Shown here one piece after another: positions 50,457 through 58,550 of a stretch of DNA of 58,566 bases. The stretch spans positions 1 to 58,566 of the forward strand of contig NZ_WEGK01000028.1 of assembly GCF_009604405.1 (NCBI RefSeq), written 5' to 3'. How positions within the stretch are numbered: the stretch's first letter is position 1; each line of letters opens with the position of its first letter. This DNA is from Nocardia macrotermitis (lineage in GTDB: Bacteria > Actinomycetota > Actinomycetes > Mycobacteriales > Mycobacteriaceae). A program made the translations under genes and the position numbers. Under the pieces are notes generated by a model. That model was not told where the DNA came from. It saw only the letters and a program-made list of their open reading frames with translations, and did not search any database.

Positions 50457-50524
50457 ACCCCGAGCCTAATCCGTGTCTTTCGCGCCGAGTCAACGCCTCG
50501 AGGTCAACGCGGCGTGCAGGTCCG

Positions 50525-50965
50525 CTACTGCGGGTGTTCGGGGCGGATGCGTAGCTGCTTCAGTTCTGGGACGGCCCGGCCGATAGTGATGAAATCGGTG
50601 TCGTTGTGGACGACGATCGCGTTGTGCCGCATTGCGGTGGCGGCGATCTGGACATCCGTAGTCTGGGCTCCCCGGCCGGCGCCAATCGACCACAGGGCGG
50701 ATCTGATATCGGCCACGATGGCCTCGACCTCGACTCCGGCCGTGAGCCAGCGGAACGATCTACCGTACAACTCGGTGACAACCGCTAGGTCGGCCTTGTT
50801 CCGCGCACTGTAGCGGGCTTCGTCCATGGTTACTGTGCAGGCGCACAGCGATCCGCTCACAGCCAACTGTCTGATCGCGTGCTTGATCGTCGAGCTGTTC
50901 CAGAAGTGCGACATCACCGAGTTGTCGAGCAGGTAGAGACTCGGCTGATCGTTCGGAGCGGTCAC
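50525..50965 (-). CDS. PIN domain ribonuclease toxin (VapC type)
   Basis: The GTG at 50965 overlaps the antitoxin stop (GTGA) and gives 146 residues. Acidic residues of the PIN site are in YLLDNSVMSHFWN (Asp), TMDEARYSARNK (Glu), TTDVQIAATAMR (Asp) and VVHNDTDFITIGR (Asp). It should cleave RNA in an Mg2+-dependent way when free from VapB. Confidence 0.9.
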   Translation of the reverse strand: MTAPNDQPSLYLLDNSVMSHFWNSSTIKHAIRQLAVSGSLCACTVTMDEARYSARNKADLAVVTELYGRSFRWLTAGVEVEAIVADIRSALWSIGAGRGAQTTDVQIAATAMRHNAIVVHNDTDFITIGRAVPELKQLRIRPEHPQ

Positions 50966-51174
50966 CGCTCGTTCGGCGCGATGTCAGCGAGCTCTTCCGG
51001 CGTCAGGAACGGATTGTGGTCCATCCGTTCCAGCCGGGAGAGAGCTTCGCGCTGACGGTAACCTTGCACGAGTTCCGACATGGCCAAGTTGATCACGGCC
51101 TTCTTCGTCCCGAGCCCAGTCAGCCGCATCGCCTCGGCCAGCACCTCTTCGGGAATCTCTACGGTTGTCGCCAT
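50962..51174 (-). CDS. VapB-type antitoxin
   Basis: The 70-residue protein begins with a short strand and ribbon-helix-helix-like segment, TTVEIPEEVLAEAMRLTGLG and TKKAVINLAMSELVQGYRQR, then a toxin-binding tail HNPFLTPEELADIAPNER. It is coupled by overlap to the VapC gene. The upstream dyad tattac-N6-gtaata probably serves as its own operator. Confidence 0.9.
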   Translation of the reverse strand: MATTVEIPEEVLAEAMRLTGLGTKKAVINLAMSELVQGYRQREALSRLERMDHNPFLTPEELADIAPNER

Positions 51175-51185
51175 CCCACCTCCTG

Positions 51186-51203
51186 TATTACGAATCTGTA
51201 ATA
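51186..51203. promoter_or_regulatory. VapBC operator candidate tattac-N6-gtaata
   Basis: The perfect 6-bp arms lie 12 bp before the VapB start. Related gtaatat and ataatac pieces continue to 51230, giving a strongly AT-rich, locally repeated promoter region unlike the flanks. Confidence 0.6.
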
Positions 51204-51239
51204 TTTATAATACGCTAGAAACGTAATATGTGGGGATGT

Positions 51240-51549
51240 GAGCCGGGGCTCGCGGGCCAGGGTGCTGGTCATGCCCGCCGCGGTGCTCGGCCGGCGTCGC
51301 TGGCCCGCGAACCGAACGTCTCGGTGCCGCACCCTGCATCGCGCATTCGCCCAGCTCGAGGAGTCGGTCGCGGCCTACATCCGCCGCCGACGTCTCGAAC
51401 AGGCCCGCCTCGACCTGACCACATCCCGCGGCCGCCCGAACGTCGCGGAGGTCGGCGCGCGCTGGCATTTCGCGGACAGCAGCCACTTCATCCGTGCGTT
51501 CAAGAAACAATACGGTGAAACACCGGCCCAATTCGCGCGACGCAACTGA
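51240..51549 (+). pseudogene. AraC family regulator remnant (C-terminal HTH only)
   Basis: From about 51330 the frame encodes the C-terminal AraC DNA-binding domain: LHRAFAQLEESVAAYIRRRR then LEQARLDLTTSRG and HFADSSHFIRAFKKQYGETP, ending AQFARRN. The preceding residues (SRARVLVMPAAVLGRRRWPA) do not match the first AraC HTH helices and no N-terminal sensor domain follows upstream. It lies directly behind the VapB promoter region and is best read as a broken AraC gene, possibly truncated when the TA module was inserted. Confidence 0.65.
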
Positions 51550-51737
51550 CGCGACGAACGAGGAATCCGGTGATCATTTCCGGAGCATCCGACATTTCTG
51601 CCGGATTCCGGGCCGGAAACCTCGGAAAGCGTTGTGACCAGGCTGTTTATGTTCACATCCGGATATATCCGTTCTCTCGAACGGTATCCGTTTCTACCGT
51701 TGAACGCATGGGGAGACATATCTCGGGAGACGGAAAA

Positions 51738-52028
51738 ATGATCACAAAATTCGGAATTCGGCCCATCACACGGATTCTCGGGGGAACCGCGATCGCCACG
51801 GCACTGCTCTTCGGCGCACTACCCGAAGCCGCCGCGGCCACCCCCGCCCCACCCGTGGTCCCCGCCCGCGCCGTCCACACACCGGTGCACGACGGCTACT
51901 GGTGGTGCAACTGGTACTACTCGAGCGGAGCCTGCGGCCACTGGCAATGGATCTGGCAGTACCAGTGGCGATGCACCCAGTACTACTGGGACGGCACCTG
52001 CCGCCTCTGGCGAGACGTCCCGTACTGA
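51738..52028 (+). CDS. Exported Trp/Tyr/Cys-rich miniprotein with internal 13-residue repeat
   Basis: From the ATG at 51738 (gggagacggaaaa upstream) the product has 96 residues. A signal peptide (ILGGTAIATALLFGALPEAA) is followed by a short linker and an aromatic mature part of about 45 residues that has nine Trp, seven Tyr and four Cys. Two segments match a repeat C-x2-Y-Y-x2-G-x-C-x2-W: CNWYYSSGACGHW and CTQYYWDGTCRLW. Two disulphides, one within each repeat, are plausible. No named domain is recognised. It is probably secreted or bound to the envelope, perhaps interacting with lipid or sugar through the aromatic residues. Followed by a strong hairpin. Confidence 0.8.
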   Translation: MITKFGIRPITRILGGTAIATALLFGALPEAAAATPAPPVVPARAVHTPVHDGYWWCNWYYSSGACGHWQWIWQYQWRCTQYYWDGTCRLWRDVPY

Positions 52029-52037
52029 GCCGCCATC

Positions 52038-52075
52038 CACGGATACCCGGCGTGCACCGGCGCCGGGTATCCGTG
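52038..52075. terminator. Hairpin between the miniprotein and esterase genes
   Basis: The 15-bp perfect arms cacggatacccggcg (52038-52052) and cgccgggtatccgtg (52061-52075) flank an 8-base loop, in the gap between convergent genes. Confidence 0.75.
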
Positions 52076-52140
52076 CGCAATGTCCGGTATTCGAAAGTCG
52101 TTGTCCAGCAACCGATGCAGTTGCCGGAGCCGCGGAGATG

Positions 52141-53085
52141 TCAACGGGCGCGACGACACGCATCGATGATGACGCCGGTAGCCGCGTGCCCCTCGGGCGT
52201 GGGCATCAGCGCGTAGTTGTGCACCAAGCCGCGGCCTTCGTGGTAATCGACATCGACACCTTCCGTTCGCGCACGGGCGACCAACGTCCGCGCGTCGGCC
52301 AACGCCATCTCCCTGGTTCCGCAGAACACCGTCAATGGCGGTAGCCCGGCCACCAGCCCGAACAACGGGCTCACCCGCGGATCACGGGTATCCAACTCGT
52401 CGGCGTAGAGCCTGCCGATCTCGACCAATCCCGGACGCTGGTGGAACGGGTCCACCTCGGCCAACGCCCCCAACCCCGGATCCGACAGACTCAGATCCAG
52501 CCACGGCGAGATCAGCACGACCCGCGCCGGTAGCGGTTCGCCCCGCGACAGCAACGCCTGCGTCGCGGCCAGCGCCAGCCCCGCCCCGGCCGAATTACCC
52601 ATGACGACGGTCTTCTCCGCACCACGCCGCTCGATCGTGCGGGCCAGCACCTCCGCTGCGGTAGCGACCATTTCGATCGCGTGCGCGTGCGGGACCAGCG
52701 GATACACCGGCATCACACATTCGGCCGGTACCGAGATGTTGAGCGTGCGAACGAAACTCCAATGCGGCCGCTTGACCTCACCGATGAAACCCCCACCGTG
52801 CATGAAAACCACCGTGGCATCCGCCGCCACGGCATTCGGGGTCACCCGATACACCGGCCACGAACCCACGTCCTCACACATCACCGACGCTGCCTTGTGG
52901 ACGAAACCCGGAACCCTCACGGGCTTCGCCTTCCGATCTCGCTTCACCAGTGCGGCATGCACCCCCTCGGCGCTGCCGAGCATCCGCCGCTGACCGCCCG
53001 CCCGCAACAGCGCGACCACCGCTCGCATCCGAAGTCCGGGCCGGGCCCGGCGATCATCCGCAGTGTCCGGGCGGATCTCGGTCAT
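52141..53085 (-). CDS. Alpha/beta hydrolase, hormone-sensitive-lipase type esterase
   Basis: The 314-residue product has the HSL oxyanion motif VVFMHGGGFIGEV, nucleophile elbow VVMGNSAGAGLALA with Ser, catalytic Asp in the DARTLVARARTEGVDVDYHE region, and the late His in GRGLVHNYALMPTP. An upstream RRARPGLRMRAVVALLRAGG N-terminus may be a cap. It hydrolyses short acyl or lipid esters. Divergent from the Lrp gene at 53215, it has no partner genes and stands alone. Confidence 0.88.
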   Translation of the reverse strand: MTEIRPDTADDRRARPGLRMRAVVALLRAGGQRRMLGSAEGVHAALVKRDRKAKPVRVPGFVHKAASVMCEDVGSWPVYRVTPNAVAADATVVFMHGGGFIGEVKRPHWSFVRTLNISVPAECVMPVYPLVPHAHAIEMVATAAEVLARTIERRGAEKTVVMGNSAGAGLALAATQALLSRGEPLPARVVLISPWLDLSLSDPGLGALAEVDPFHQRPGLVEIGRLYADELDTRDPRVSPLFGLVAGLPPLTVFCGTREMALADARTLVARARTEGVDVDYHEGRGLVHNYALMPTPEGHAATGVIIDACRRAR

Positions 53086-53214
53086 GGTGCGTCCCTTCGT
53101 ATTTCACCGCGAACCTGATGTCGCGTCCCGGTCTCAACCGTGCCCCGCGAACTCCGCCGGTTCCATCCACGCGGCGGTGTTCGCACGAATCCGATGTCCG
53201 CTATCGTCCGATCG

Positions 53215-54189
53215 GTGAATTCCGTTGAACTCGACGATCTGGACAGGAAGATCACCCACGCCCTCCAGATCGACGGGCGGGTGTCGTTCGCACTGGTCGC
53301 CGAGGTGCTCGGAGTCTCCGATCAGACCGTGGCCCGGCGATACCACCGCCTGCGATCCGCGGGCATCCTGCGGGTCGTCGGCCTGCCGGACACCGCGGGG
53401 CTGGTGCTGTGGTTGCTGCGCCTGCAATGTGTCCCCGAGGCTGCGGCGACGTTGGCGGCTGGGCTGGCACAGCGGCCCGACACCTCCTGGGTCAGCCTGA
53501 CCTCGGCCGGCACCGAAATAGTGTGCTTCGCCAGGGCGTCGGGGCACCGGCGGCAGGATTCGGCCCTGCTGGGGCGCTTGCCCCGAGTGGCGCAGGTGAA
53601 GGCGGTGTCGGCCTACTGCGTGCTGCGCACCTACTTCGGCGGGGCCACCGGGTGGGGCCCGCGCGCCAGCGCACTCGACGCCACGCAGATCGGTCGATTG
53701 CGTCCCGACCGTCCAACCACCGCCGCATCGCACCCGCCACCCGACGATATCGACCGGGCGTTGTTCGCGGCGCTGGCGATCGATGGGCGCAGCAGCTTGC
53801 GGGTACTGGCCGAGGCCACCGGATTGTCGACCTCCGCGGTGCAGCGCCGCCTGGAGAATCTCCGCGCGGCGAAGGCACTGTATTTCGATGTCGACATCGA
53901 CACGGCCGCACTCGGATACCCGACCCAGGCCATGCTGTGGCTATCGGTGCCGCCATCCGAGTTGGCAAGTGTGGGAACGGAATTGGCCGAACACGAGGAG
54001 GTCGCCTTCGCCGCGGCGACCACCGGCGCGACCAATCTCGCCGCGATCGTCGGCTGCCGCGACATCGACGATCTCTACCATTACATCGAGGCGCGATTGG
54101 GTACCATCCCGGCCGTGCGGCATCTGGAGACCGCGCCGATCTTCCACCAGTACAAACGAGCGGGGAACGTGCCCGGCACTTCGCGTTAG
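53215..54189 (+). CDS. Lrp/AsnC family regulator with two HTH/ligand-binding units
   Basis: From the GTG at 53215 the product has 324 residues; an ATG at 53194 is possible. Residues about 5-60 form one AsnC HTH (LDDLDRKITHALQIDGRVSF, ALVAEVLGVSDQTVARRYHR) and residues about 175-235 a second (DDIDRALFAALAIDGRSSLR, VLAEATGLSTSAVQRRLENL). Each is followed by a RAM-like effector domain (LWLLRLQCVPEAAATLAAGL; MLWLSVPPSELASVGTELAE). Tandem Lrp proteins of this kind occur in actinobacteria. It ends 4 bp inside the convergent cyclotransferase-like gene. Confidence 0.87.
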   Translation: MNSVELDDLDRKITHALQIDGRVSFALVAEVLGVSDQTVARRYHRLRSAGILRVVGLPDTAGLVLWLLRLQCVPEAAATLAAGLAQRPDTSWVSLTSAGTEIVCFARASGHRRQDSALLGRLPRVAQVKAVSAYCVLRTYFGGATGWGPRASALDATQIGRLRPDRPTTAASHPPPDDIDRALFAALAIDGRSSLRVLAEATGLSTSAVQRRLENLRAAKALYFDVDIDTAALGYPTQAMLWLSVPPSELASVGTELAEHEEVAFAAATTGATNLAAIVGCRDIDDLYHYIEARLGTIPAVRHLETAPIFHQYKRAGNVPGTSR

Positions 54190-54557
54190 CTGTCGGTCGT
54201 CTCGGCGAGGGCGGATTGCGCGCTCGCCGAGACGTACACCCAAGCCCGGCCGCCGGAACGCAACGGTGCCATGGTGCGGACGTAGTCGTCGACCTCGTAG
54301 TCGTCGGCGGCCCGCAGATCCGCGTCGTCGAGCGTGAAAACCGTTCCGGCAATGCCCTTTTCAACATCTGCGGGCAGTAGGACCGGATGGACGGCCGAAC
54401 CGCTGGCCGCGAGAACCTCGGGGTCGGTGATGGTGACTTCGCCGAGTTCGTAGCCGGTGATCTCGTCGGGGCGGCCGTCGAGTTCGTGCCCGAAGACGCT
54501 GCGCTGCACTTCGGGCTGACGCAGGGTTCCGTAGGAGAACAACAGGTGCGTGGTCAT
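54186..54557 (-). CDS. Gamma-glutamylcyclotransferase-like (AIG2) protein
   Basis: The 123-residue product starts HLLFSYGTLRQPEVQRSVFG, containing the YGTL signature of the BtrG/AIG2 fold, and ITGYELGEVTITDPEVL. The acidic catalytic Glu region is ADDYEVDDYVRTMAPL. Such small enzymes act on gamma-glutamyl amines or similar amides. It overlaps the last 4 bp of the Lrp gene on the other strand and 59 bp upstream of it lies the DinB-like gene on the same strand. Confidence 0.85.
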   Translation of the reverse strand: MTTHLLFSYGTLRQPEVQRSVFGHELDGRPDEITGYELGEVTITDPEVLAASGSAVHPVLLPADVEKGIAGTVFTLDDADLRAADDYEVDDYVRTMAPLRSGGRAWVYVSASAQSALAETTDS

Positions 54558-54616
54558 GGGTTCATCCGATCACATCGTGAATCCGGCTGCGCGGCTCGGG
54601 GATTCGTGGGCGAGGG

Positions 54617-55099
54617 TCAGCGGCCGGTGGCGCCGTCGATGAGTTCGCGCAGGATGTCGGCGTGACCGGCGTGGCGGCCGGTCTCCTCGATCATGTGGGT
54701 GAGGGCCCAGCGGATGCTGGGAGCCGAATCTCCCGGTCGTGGAACCGGTGCGTCGAGGTCGGTGCATCGGTCGAGAACGTCGTTTGCGCGCTGGACTGTG
54801 TGCCGGTACCTGTGGACGACGTCGGCGACGCTGTCCTCGGGTGCGGCCCGGAACGTCGCCTGCCAGTCGATGACGTTGTCTCCCAGGAAGATTGCGCGTT
54901 CGACGAATGTGAGGTGATGCAGCAGTCCGAGCAGATTCGTCCCCGATGGCACCGCGGCTGTGCGGACCTGTGGCTCGGGCGCGCCGTCGACTTTCCCGGC
55001 GATCGAGGTCCGCAGGTAGTCGAGAAAACCGCGCAGGACCTCGGTTTCGCTGCTTCCGGTTCGTGGCGGTGGGGTGTCGCGACGGGCGGTCGTGGGCAT
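54617..55099 (-). CDS. DinB/DUF664 family protein
   Basis: The 160-residue product has the four-helix DinB-like pattern with metal-binding His residues in LLGLLHHLTFVERAIFLG and in ALTHMIEETGRHAGHADILR (H-x3-E-x3-H-x2-H). Members bind a divalent metal and act as thiol-dependent transferases or remain uncharacterised. A 37-bp gap separates it from the methyltransferase gene upstream on the same strand. Confidence 0.88.
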   Translation of the reverse strand: MPTTARRDTPPPRTGSSETEVLRGFLDYLRTSIAGKVDGAPEPQVRTAAVPSGTNLLGLLHHLTFVERAIFLGDNVIDWQATFRAAPEDSVADVVHRYRHTVQRANDVLDRCTDLDAPVPRPGDSAPSIRWALTHMIEETGRHAGHADILRELIDGATGR

Positions 55100-55136
55100 C
55101 GGGGTCTCCTTCGAAATCGGTTCGGGCAGTGTCGGT

Positions 55137-55763
55137 TCAGGCCGCGCGGCGGATCAGCAGGATGTGATCGGTGACCTCGGCGGTCTGCCCGCCCGGACCG
55201 GTCGCGATGCGGCGCGGCGTATCGGCCCGCTCGACCGTCCACCGCGCCGGATCCAGTGCGAGACCGTCGGCGACCTCGCCCGGACTCGGATACCGGACGT
55301 CCGGATCCTGAATCCACGACCACGGCGCGGTCGAACCGTGGTCGACGATCAGCAGCCGCCCACCCGGCCGCAGCGCGTGCGCGGCCTCGCGCAGCACGAT
55401 CGCCCGGTCCAGATCGAACGGTGTGTGCAGGTAGTGGGCGGAGATCAGATCGAACGCGCCCTGTGGGAAGGACTCGCGCAGATCGTGCTGCTCGGCGGTG
55501 ATCCGGTCGCCCAGATCATGCGAAAGTGCAAGGGCCGCAAGCCGATCGACCGCCACCCTCGAAATATCTATGGCCGTGACCCGCCACCCCTGACGCGCCA
55601 GCCACAGCGTGTCACCGCCTTCACCGCAGCCGATGTCCAACGCGTCTCCGGGCGGCAGCGGGGTGACGATTTCGGTGAGACGGTCGTTCGGTCGCGGGGC
55701 GGTCGCCGTCGGCCGGTTCGCGTACACGTCGTTCCAGAACGTGACCGCATCGGTGGTGTTCAT
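55137..55763 (-). CDS. Class I SAM-dependent methyltransferase
   Basis: The ATG at 55763 with tgaaggagcccgg upstream gives 208 residues. The SAM motif is ALDIGCGEGGDTLWLARQGW, then RVTAIDISRVAVDRLA and the late LRPGGRLLIVDHGSTAPW. The group (tellurite resistance TehB/UbiE-like) modifies small molecules. It is divergent from the XRE-cupin regulator gene with a gap of about 88 bp, so it may be the target of that regulator. Confidence 0.88.
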   Translation of the reverse strand: MNTTDAVTFWNDVYANRPTATAPRPNDRLTEIVTPLPPGDALDIGCGEGGDTLWLARQGWRVTAIDISRVAVDRLAALALSHDLGDRITAEQHDLRESFPQGAFDLISAHYLHTPFDLDRAIVLREAAHALRPGGRLLIVDHGSTAPWSWIQDPDVRYPSPGEVADGLALDPARWTVERADTPRRIATGPGGQTAEVTDHILLIRRAA

Positions 55764-55851
55764 CCGGGCTCCTTCAAGTCGTGATGCGGCCAGTGTCACC
55801 ACCCCCGCCACCGTCTGGCACGAAAATTTGCGGTTCTGGCAAGATGGTCGC

Positions 55852-56433
55852 GTGGATCGCGGAACCGAGGATGTGCTCGACGCGGTAGGCCCGCGGCTGC
55901 GTGCGCTGCGTCGCGACCGCGGCATCACGCTGGCGGATCTCGCTGCCACGACCGGGGTTTCGGAGAGCACCCTGTCCCGCCTCGAGAGCGGGCAGCGCCG
56001 GGCGACCCTGGAATTGCTGCTGCCGCTGGCCCGCACCTACAACGTGCCGCTGGACGATCTCGTCGGCGCGCCACGCACCGGCGACCCCCGAATCCATCTG
56101 AAACCGATCCGGCGATTCGGGATGACCTTCATCCCGCTGTCTCGGCGACCGGGCGGAATCCAAGCGTTCAAGATGATCATCCCCAACCGGCCGGAACCGC
56201 TCGAACCGACGCCGCAGACGCACGACGGTTTCGAATGGCTGTACGTGCTGAACGGTCGGCTACGGCTCGTACTCGGCGAGCGCGACCTGGTACTTCCGCC
56301 CGGTGAGGCCGCCGAATTCGACACCTCGCTGCCGCACTGGCTGGGTAGTGCCGACGGTGAGGCGGTCGAGTTGCTGATCCTGTTCGGCGTGCAGGGGATG
56401 CGCGCGCATGTGCGTGCCGAACCGCATCGGTAG
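55852..56433 (+). CDS. XRE family regulator with cupin sensor domain
   Basis: From the GTG at 55852 the product has 193 residues. The N-terminal HTH is LRALRRDRGITLADLAATTG then VSESTLSRLESGQRRATLEL at about 17-56, and the C-terminal cupin 2 domain is TPQTHDGFEWLYVLNGRLRL and LPPGEAAEFDTSLPHWLG. Such proteins sense small ligands through the cupin. The 7-bp direct repeat tctggca occurs twice upstream (55814, 55835), which could be its binding sites. It is divergent from the methyltransferase gene. Confidence 0.87.
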   Translation: MDRGTEDVLDAVGPRLRALRRDRGITLADLAATTGVSESTLSRLESGQRRATLELLLPLARTYNVPLDDLVGAPRTGDPRIHLKPIRRFGMTFIPLSRRPGGIQAFKMIIPNRPEPLEPTPQTHDGFEWLYVLNGRLRLVLGERDLVLPPGEAAEFDTSLPHWLGSADGEAVELLILFGVQGMRAHVRAEPHR

Positions 56434-56472
56434 CGAGTTGTGCTCGGCGTGCGTTCGCCGGACGGTTGATCT

Positions 56473-56488
56473 TAATCAATATTGATTA
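56473..56488. promoter_or_regulatory. Perfect 16-bp palindrome before the DUF2332 gene
   Basis: taatcaatattgatta is a perfect palindrome in a region otherwise GC-rich, ending 28 bp before the ATG at 56517. It is a strong operator candidate for the downstream gene; its regulator is not identified. Confidence 0.6.
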
Positions 56489-56516
56489 CGGTGCGTCCGG
56501 GGCGCACGGTGTGTAC

Positions 56517-57608
56517 ATGGACCTCGTCTCGCAATTCGAACTCCAGGCGAAAGCCTGCGACAAACTCGGCTCCCCGCTCTACGGTTCGCTGCTGCGCGAG
56601 ATCGCCCGCGATATCGCCGAACACGGGCCGTGCGCGGAAATCCTGGCGGGATACGAGGACATCGGCTTCGACGCCGCCCTGCCGCTGCGACTGCTGGCAG
56701 GCGTGCACGCGCTCGTATTATCCGGCGGCGCAACCGATCTCGCGCCTTTCTATCCGAGCTCCGGTGCTACTGTGCGTCCGAGCGATCCGGCGGAGGCATG
56801 GATTCCGTTCCGGCAGACCGTGATCGACAATCCGGGGTGGATTCGCGACTGGCTCACCCGACCCCCGCAGACCAACGAGGTCGGCCGAGCGGTACCACTG
56901 CTGGCCGGACTGCTCGCGGCGGTCGACGCCTACCCGCTGCCGGTGCGACTCCTCGAGCTCGGCGCCAGCGGGGGATTGAACCTGCGGGCCGACCATTTCC
57001 GTTGGGAGAGTGGAGATATCGGCTGGGGACCGCAGGATTCACCGGTCTGCCTCACCGACGCCTGGCGGGGCGAGGTGCCCGAGTGGCTGACCGGTGCGGT
57101 GCGACGAAATCCACACCTCACCGTCGTCGAACGCCGTGGTTGCGATCCGACACCGCTGGATCCGTTGTCGCCGCGCGATTCCCTCGCCCTGCGCTCCTAC
57201 GTCTGGCCGGATCAGCTGGCGCGCGCGGCCCGGCTCGACGGCGCGCTGCGGTTGGCGGAGAAGATCCCCGTCGACATCACCGTGACCGGTGCCCGAAACT
57301 TCCTCGCCGACACCGAATTACAGCCCGGAAGCCTCACGGTCGTCTGGCATTCGGTGATGCGCCAATACGTCGATCCGGCCGAATGGCATTCCGTCACAAC
57401 GGAATTGGATCGTCTCGCCGCAGCCTCGGGCCCGGATACCGGATTCGCCTGTGTCGCTTTCGAACCCCAGAACTCCTCCGATGATCGCCACGGTTTCCGC
57501 CTCACCGTCCGCATCGGCGCGAACGAGCCGGTCATCCTGGCTCGCGCCATGCCGCACGGCCTCCCGGCCTTCGAATGGGCCCCCGACCTGGAGCTACGGA
57601 ATAGGTAG
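56517..57608 (+). CDS. DUF2332 family protein
   Basis: The ATG at 56517 gives 363 residues. The central LLELGASGGLNLRADHFRWE is the marker of the actinobacterial DUF2332 family, resembling a methyltransferase motif I, and GSLTVVWHSVMRQYVDP is conserved in the second half. No function is established for the family as far as I know. It is preceded by a perfect palindrome. An in-frame codon at 56466 would add 17 residues through that palindrome and is less likely. Confidence 0.87.
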   Translation: MDLVSQFELQAKACDKLGSPLYGSLLREIARDIAEHGPCAEILAGYEDIGFDAALPLRLLAGVHALVLSGGATDLAPFYPSSGATVRPSDPAEAWIPFRQTVIDNPGWIRDWLTRPPQTNEVGRAVPLLAGLLAAVDAYPLPVRLLELGASGGLNLRADHFRWESGDIGWGPQDSPVCLTDAWRGEVPEWLTGAVRRNPHLTVVERRGCDPTPLDPLSPRDSLALRSYVWPDQLARAARLDGALRLAEKIPVDITVTGARNFLADTELQPGSLTVVWHSVMRQYVDPAEWHSVTTELDRLAAASGPDTGFACVAFEPQNSSDDRHGFRLTVRIGANEPVILARAMPHGLPAFEWAPDLELRNR

Positions 57609-57770
57609 CTGTGCCCGACCCGCAACAAGCCTTACCGAACGGAAACATTCATTACAATGACGACCGCCCGTGCGGAGCGGTCGGCCATCCGCCCAGCTCT
57701 TCGCCACGGTGACCAGCGTCATTGCCTCATATCGTCAGCTCATCAGCAAGAGATAGGGGAACACCACACG

Positions 57771-58286
57771 ATGAAACGCGTATTCCTGGGTGCAGTCGCC
57801 GCCGCATTGCTCGGTTCCGGCGTCGCCGTCGCAGCCCCCGCCAACGCCGATGCCGGTCCGTGCCTGCTCGGATCGTCCAACGTCGGCCCGCGGACCTGCA
57901 ACAAGACGGACTTCAACCTCAGCCCCGTCCTGACCCTGGGCAACGGCATGTGCCCTGGCATGCTCGCAGCGGGCGGCAACTCCTTCGACGGCCCCCTCGC
58001 CAAATACACCGAAGCGGAAGGCGCCAGCCATTCGGTCCTGGTCCGCGTCTCCCAGGGCCTGTCGAGCGAATGGGGCCCCCAACTCCTGGCCTGCGACGTC
58101 ACCGCGGTCCTGGACTGGCACAACCTCGACACCAACGCCTCCGGCACGGTAGCCCGCTTCGTCCCCGCCAGCCAACGCAACAGCGTGACGATCCTGGTAG
58201 CCAACACCGGCCGCGGCCGAGTCCACGCGACCCTCCGCACGGATCACCCGAACGTCCCGGCGTCGATCGACGTCGTCGTACCGTAG
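57771..58286 (+). CDS. Exported Cys-containing protein
   Basis: The ATG at 57771 with aggggaacacc upstream gives 171 residues. A signal peptide MKRVFLGAVAAALLGSGVAV and cleavage near ANADA are visible. The mature part has four Cys (GPCLLG, PRTCNKTD, GMCPGM, LLACDVTA) that could form two disulphides, and a beta-rich C-terminal half (NSVTILVANTGRGRVHATLR). No domain is recognised. Export and folding in the envelope or medium are likely. It stands alone and is followed by a very strong hairpin. Confidence 0.85.
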   Translation: MKRVFLGAVAAALLGSGVAVAAPANADAGPCLLGSSNVGPRTCNKTDFNLSPVLTLGNGMCPGMLAAGGNSFDGPLAKYTEAEGASHSVLVRVSQGLSSEWGPQLLACDVTAVLDWHNLDTNASGTVARFVPASQRNSVTILVANTGRGRVHATLRTDHPNVPASIDVVVP

Positions 58287-58292
58287 TTCGCG

Positions 58293-58332
58293 GCGAAGCG
58301 GCCGTGACGGGATTCCGTCACGGCCGCTTCGC
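58293..58332 (+). terminator. Very strong 18-bp stem hairpin
   Basis: The arms gcgaagcggccgtgacgg (58293-58310) and ccgtcacggccgcttcgc (58315-58332) are perfect complements with a 4-base loop gatt, 6 bp after the stop codon. There is no T-run, so it may be a terminator of the stem-only type common in actinobacteria. The rest of the window to 58566 shows no gene I can support. Confidence 0.75.
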
Positions 58333-58550
58333 TGTCGAAACTCGGTTGCCGTATCCGTTTGCCGAGGAAACCGCCACGACCCATGCAGTGATTCACGATT
58401 CGGGTGATGGTCGGGTAAGTGGTCATGCGCTCGAGTTCATCGGTGGTGAAAGGTGGTGTGTGCGTGTGTGATTCGGTCGGTTGTCCAGGGTGAAGATTCT
58501 GATTTCACATCGCTGTGGCGGTGTTCGGGGGGTGATTTTCGGGATAGAAT

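Noticed and set aside
58244..58426. 60-codon minus-strand frame over the terminal hairpin
   Set aside because: It crosses the strong 18-bp stem and overlaps the exported protein gene end; no family match.
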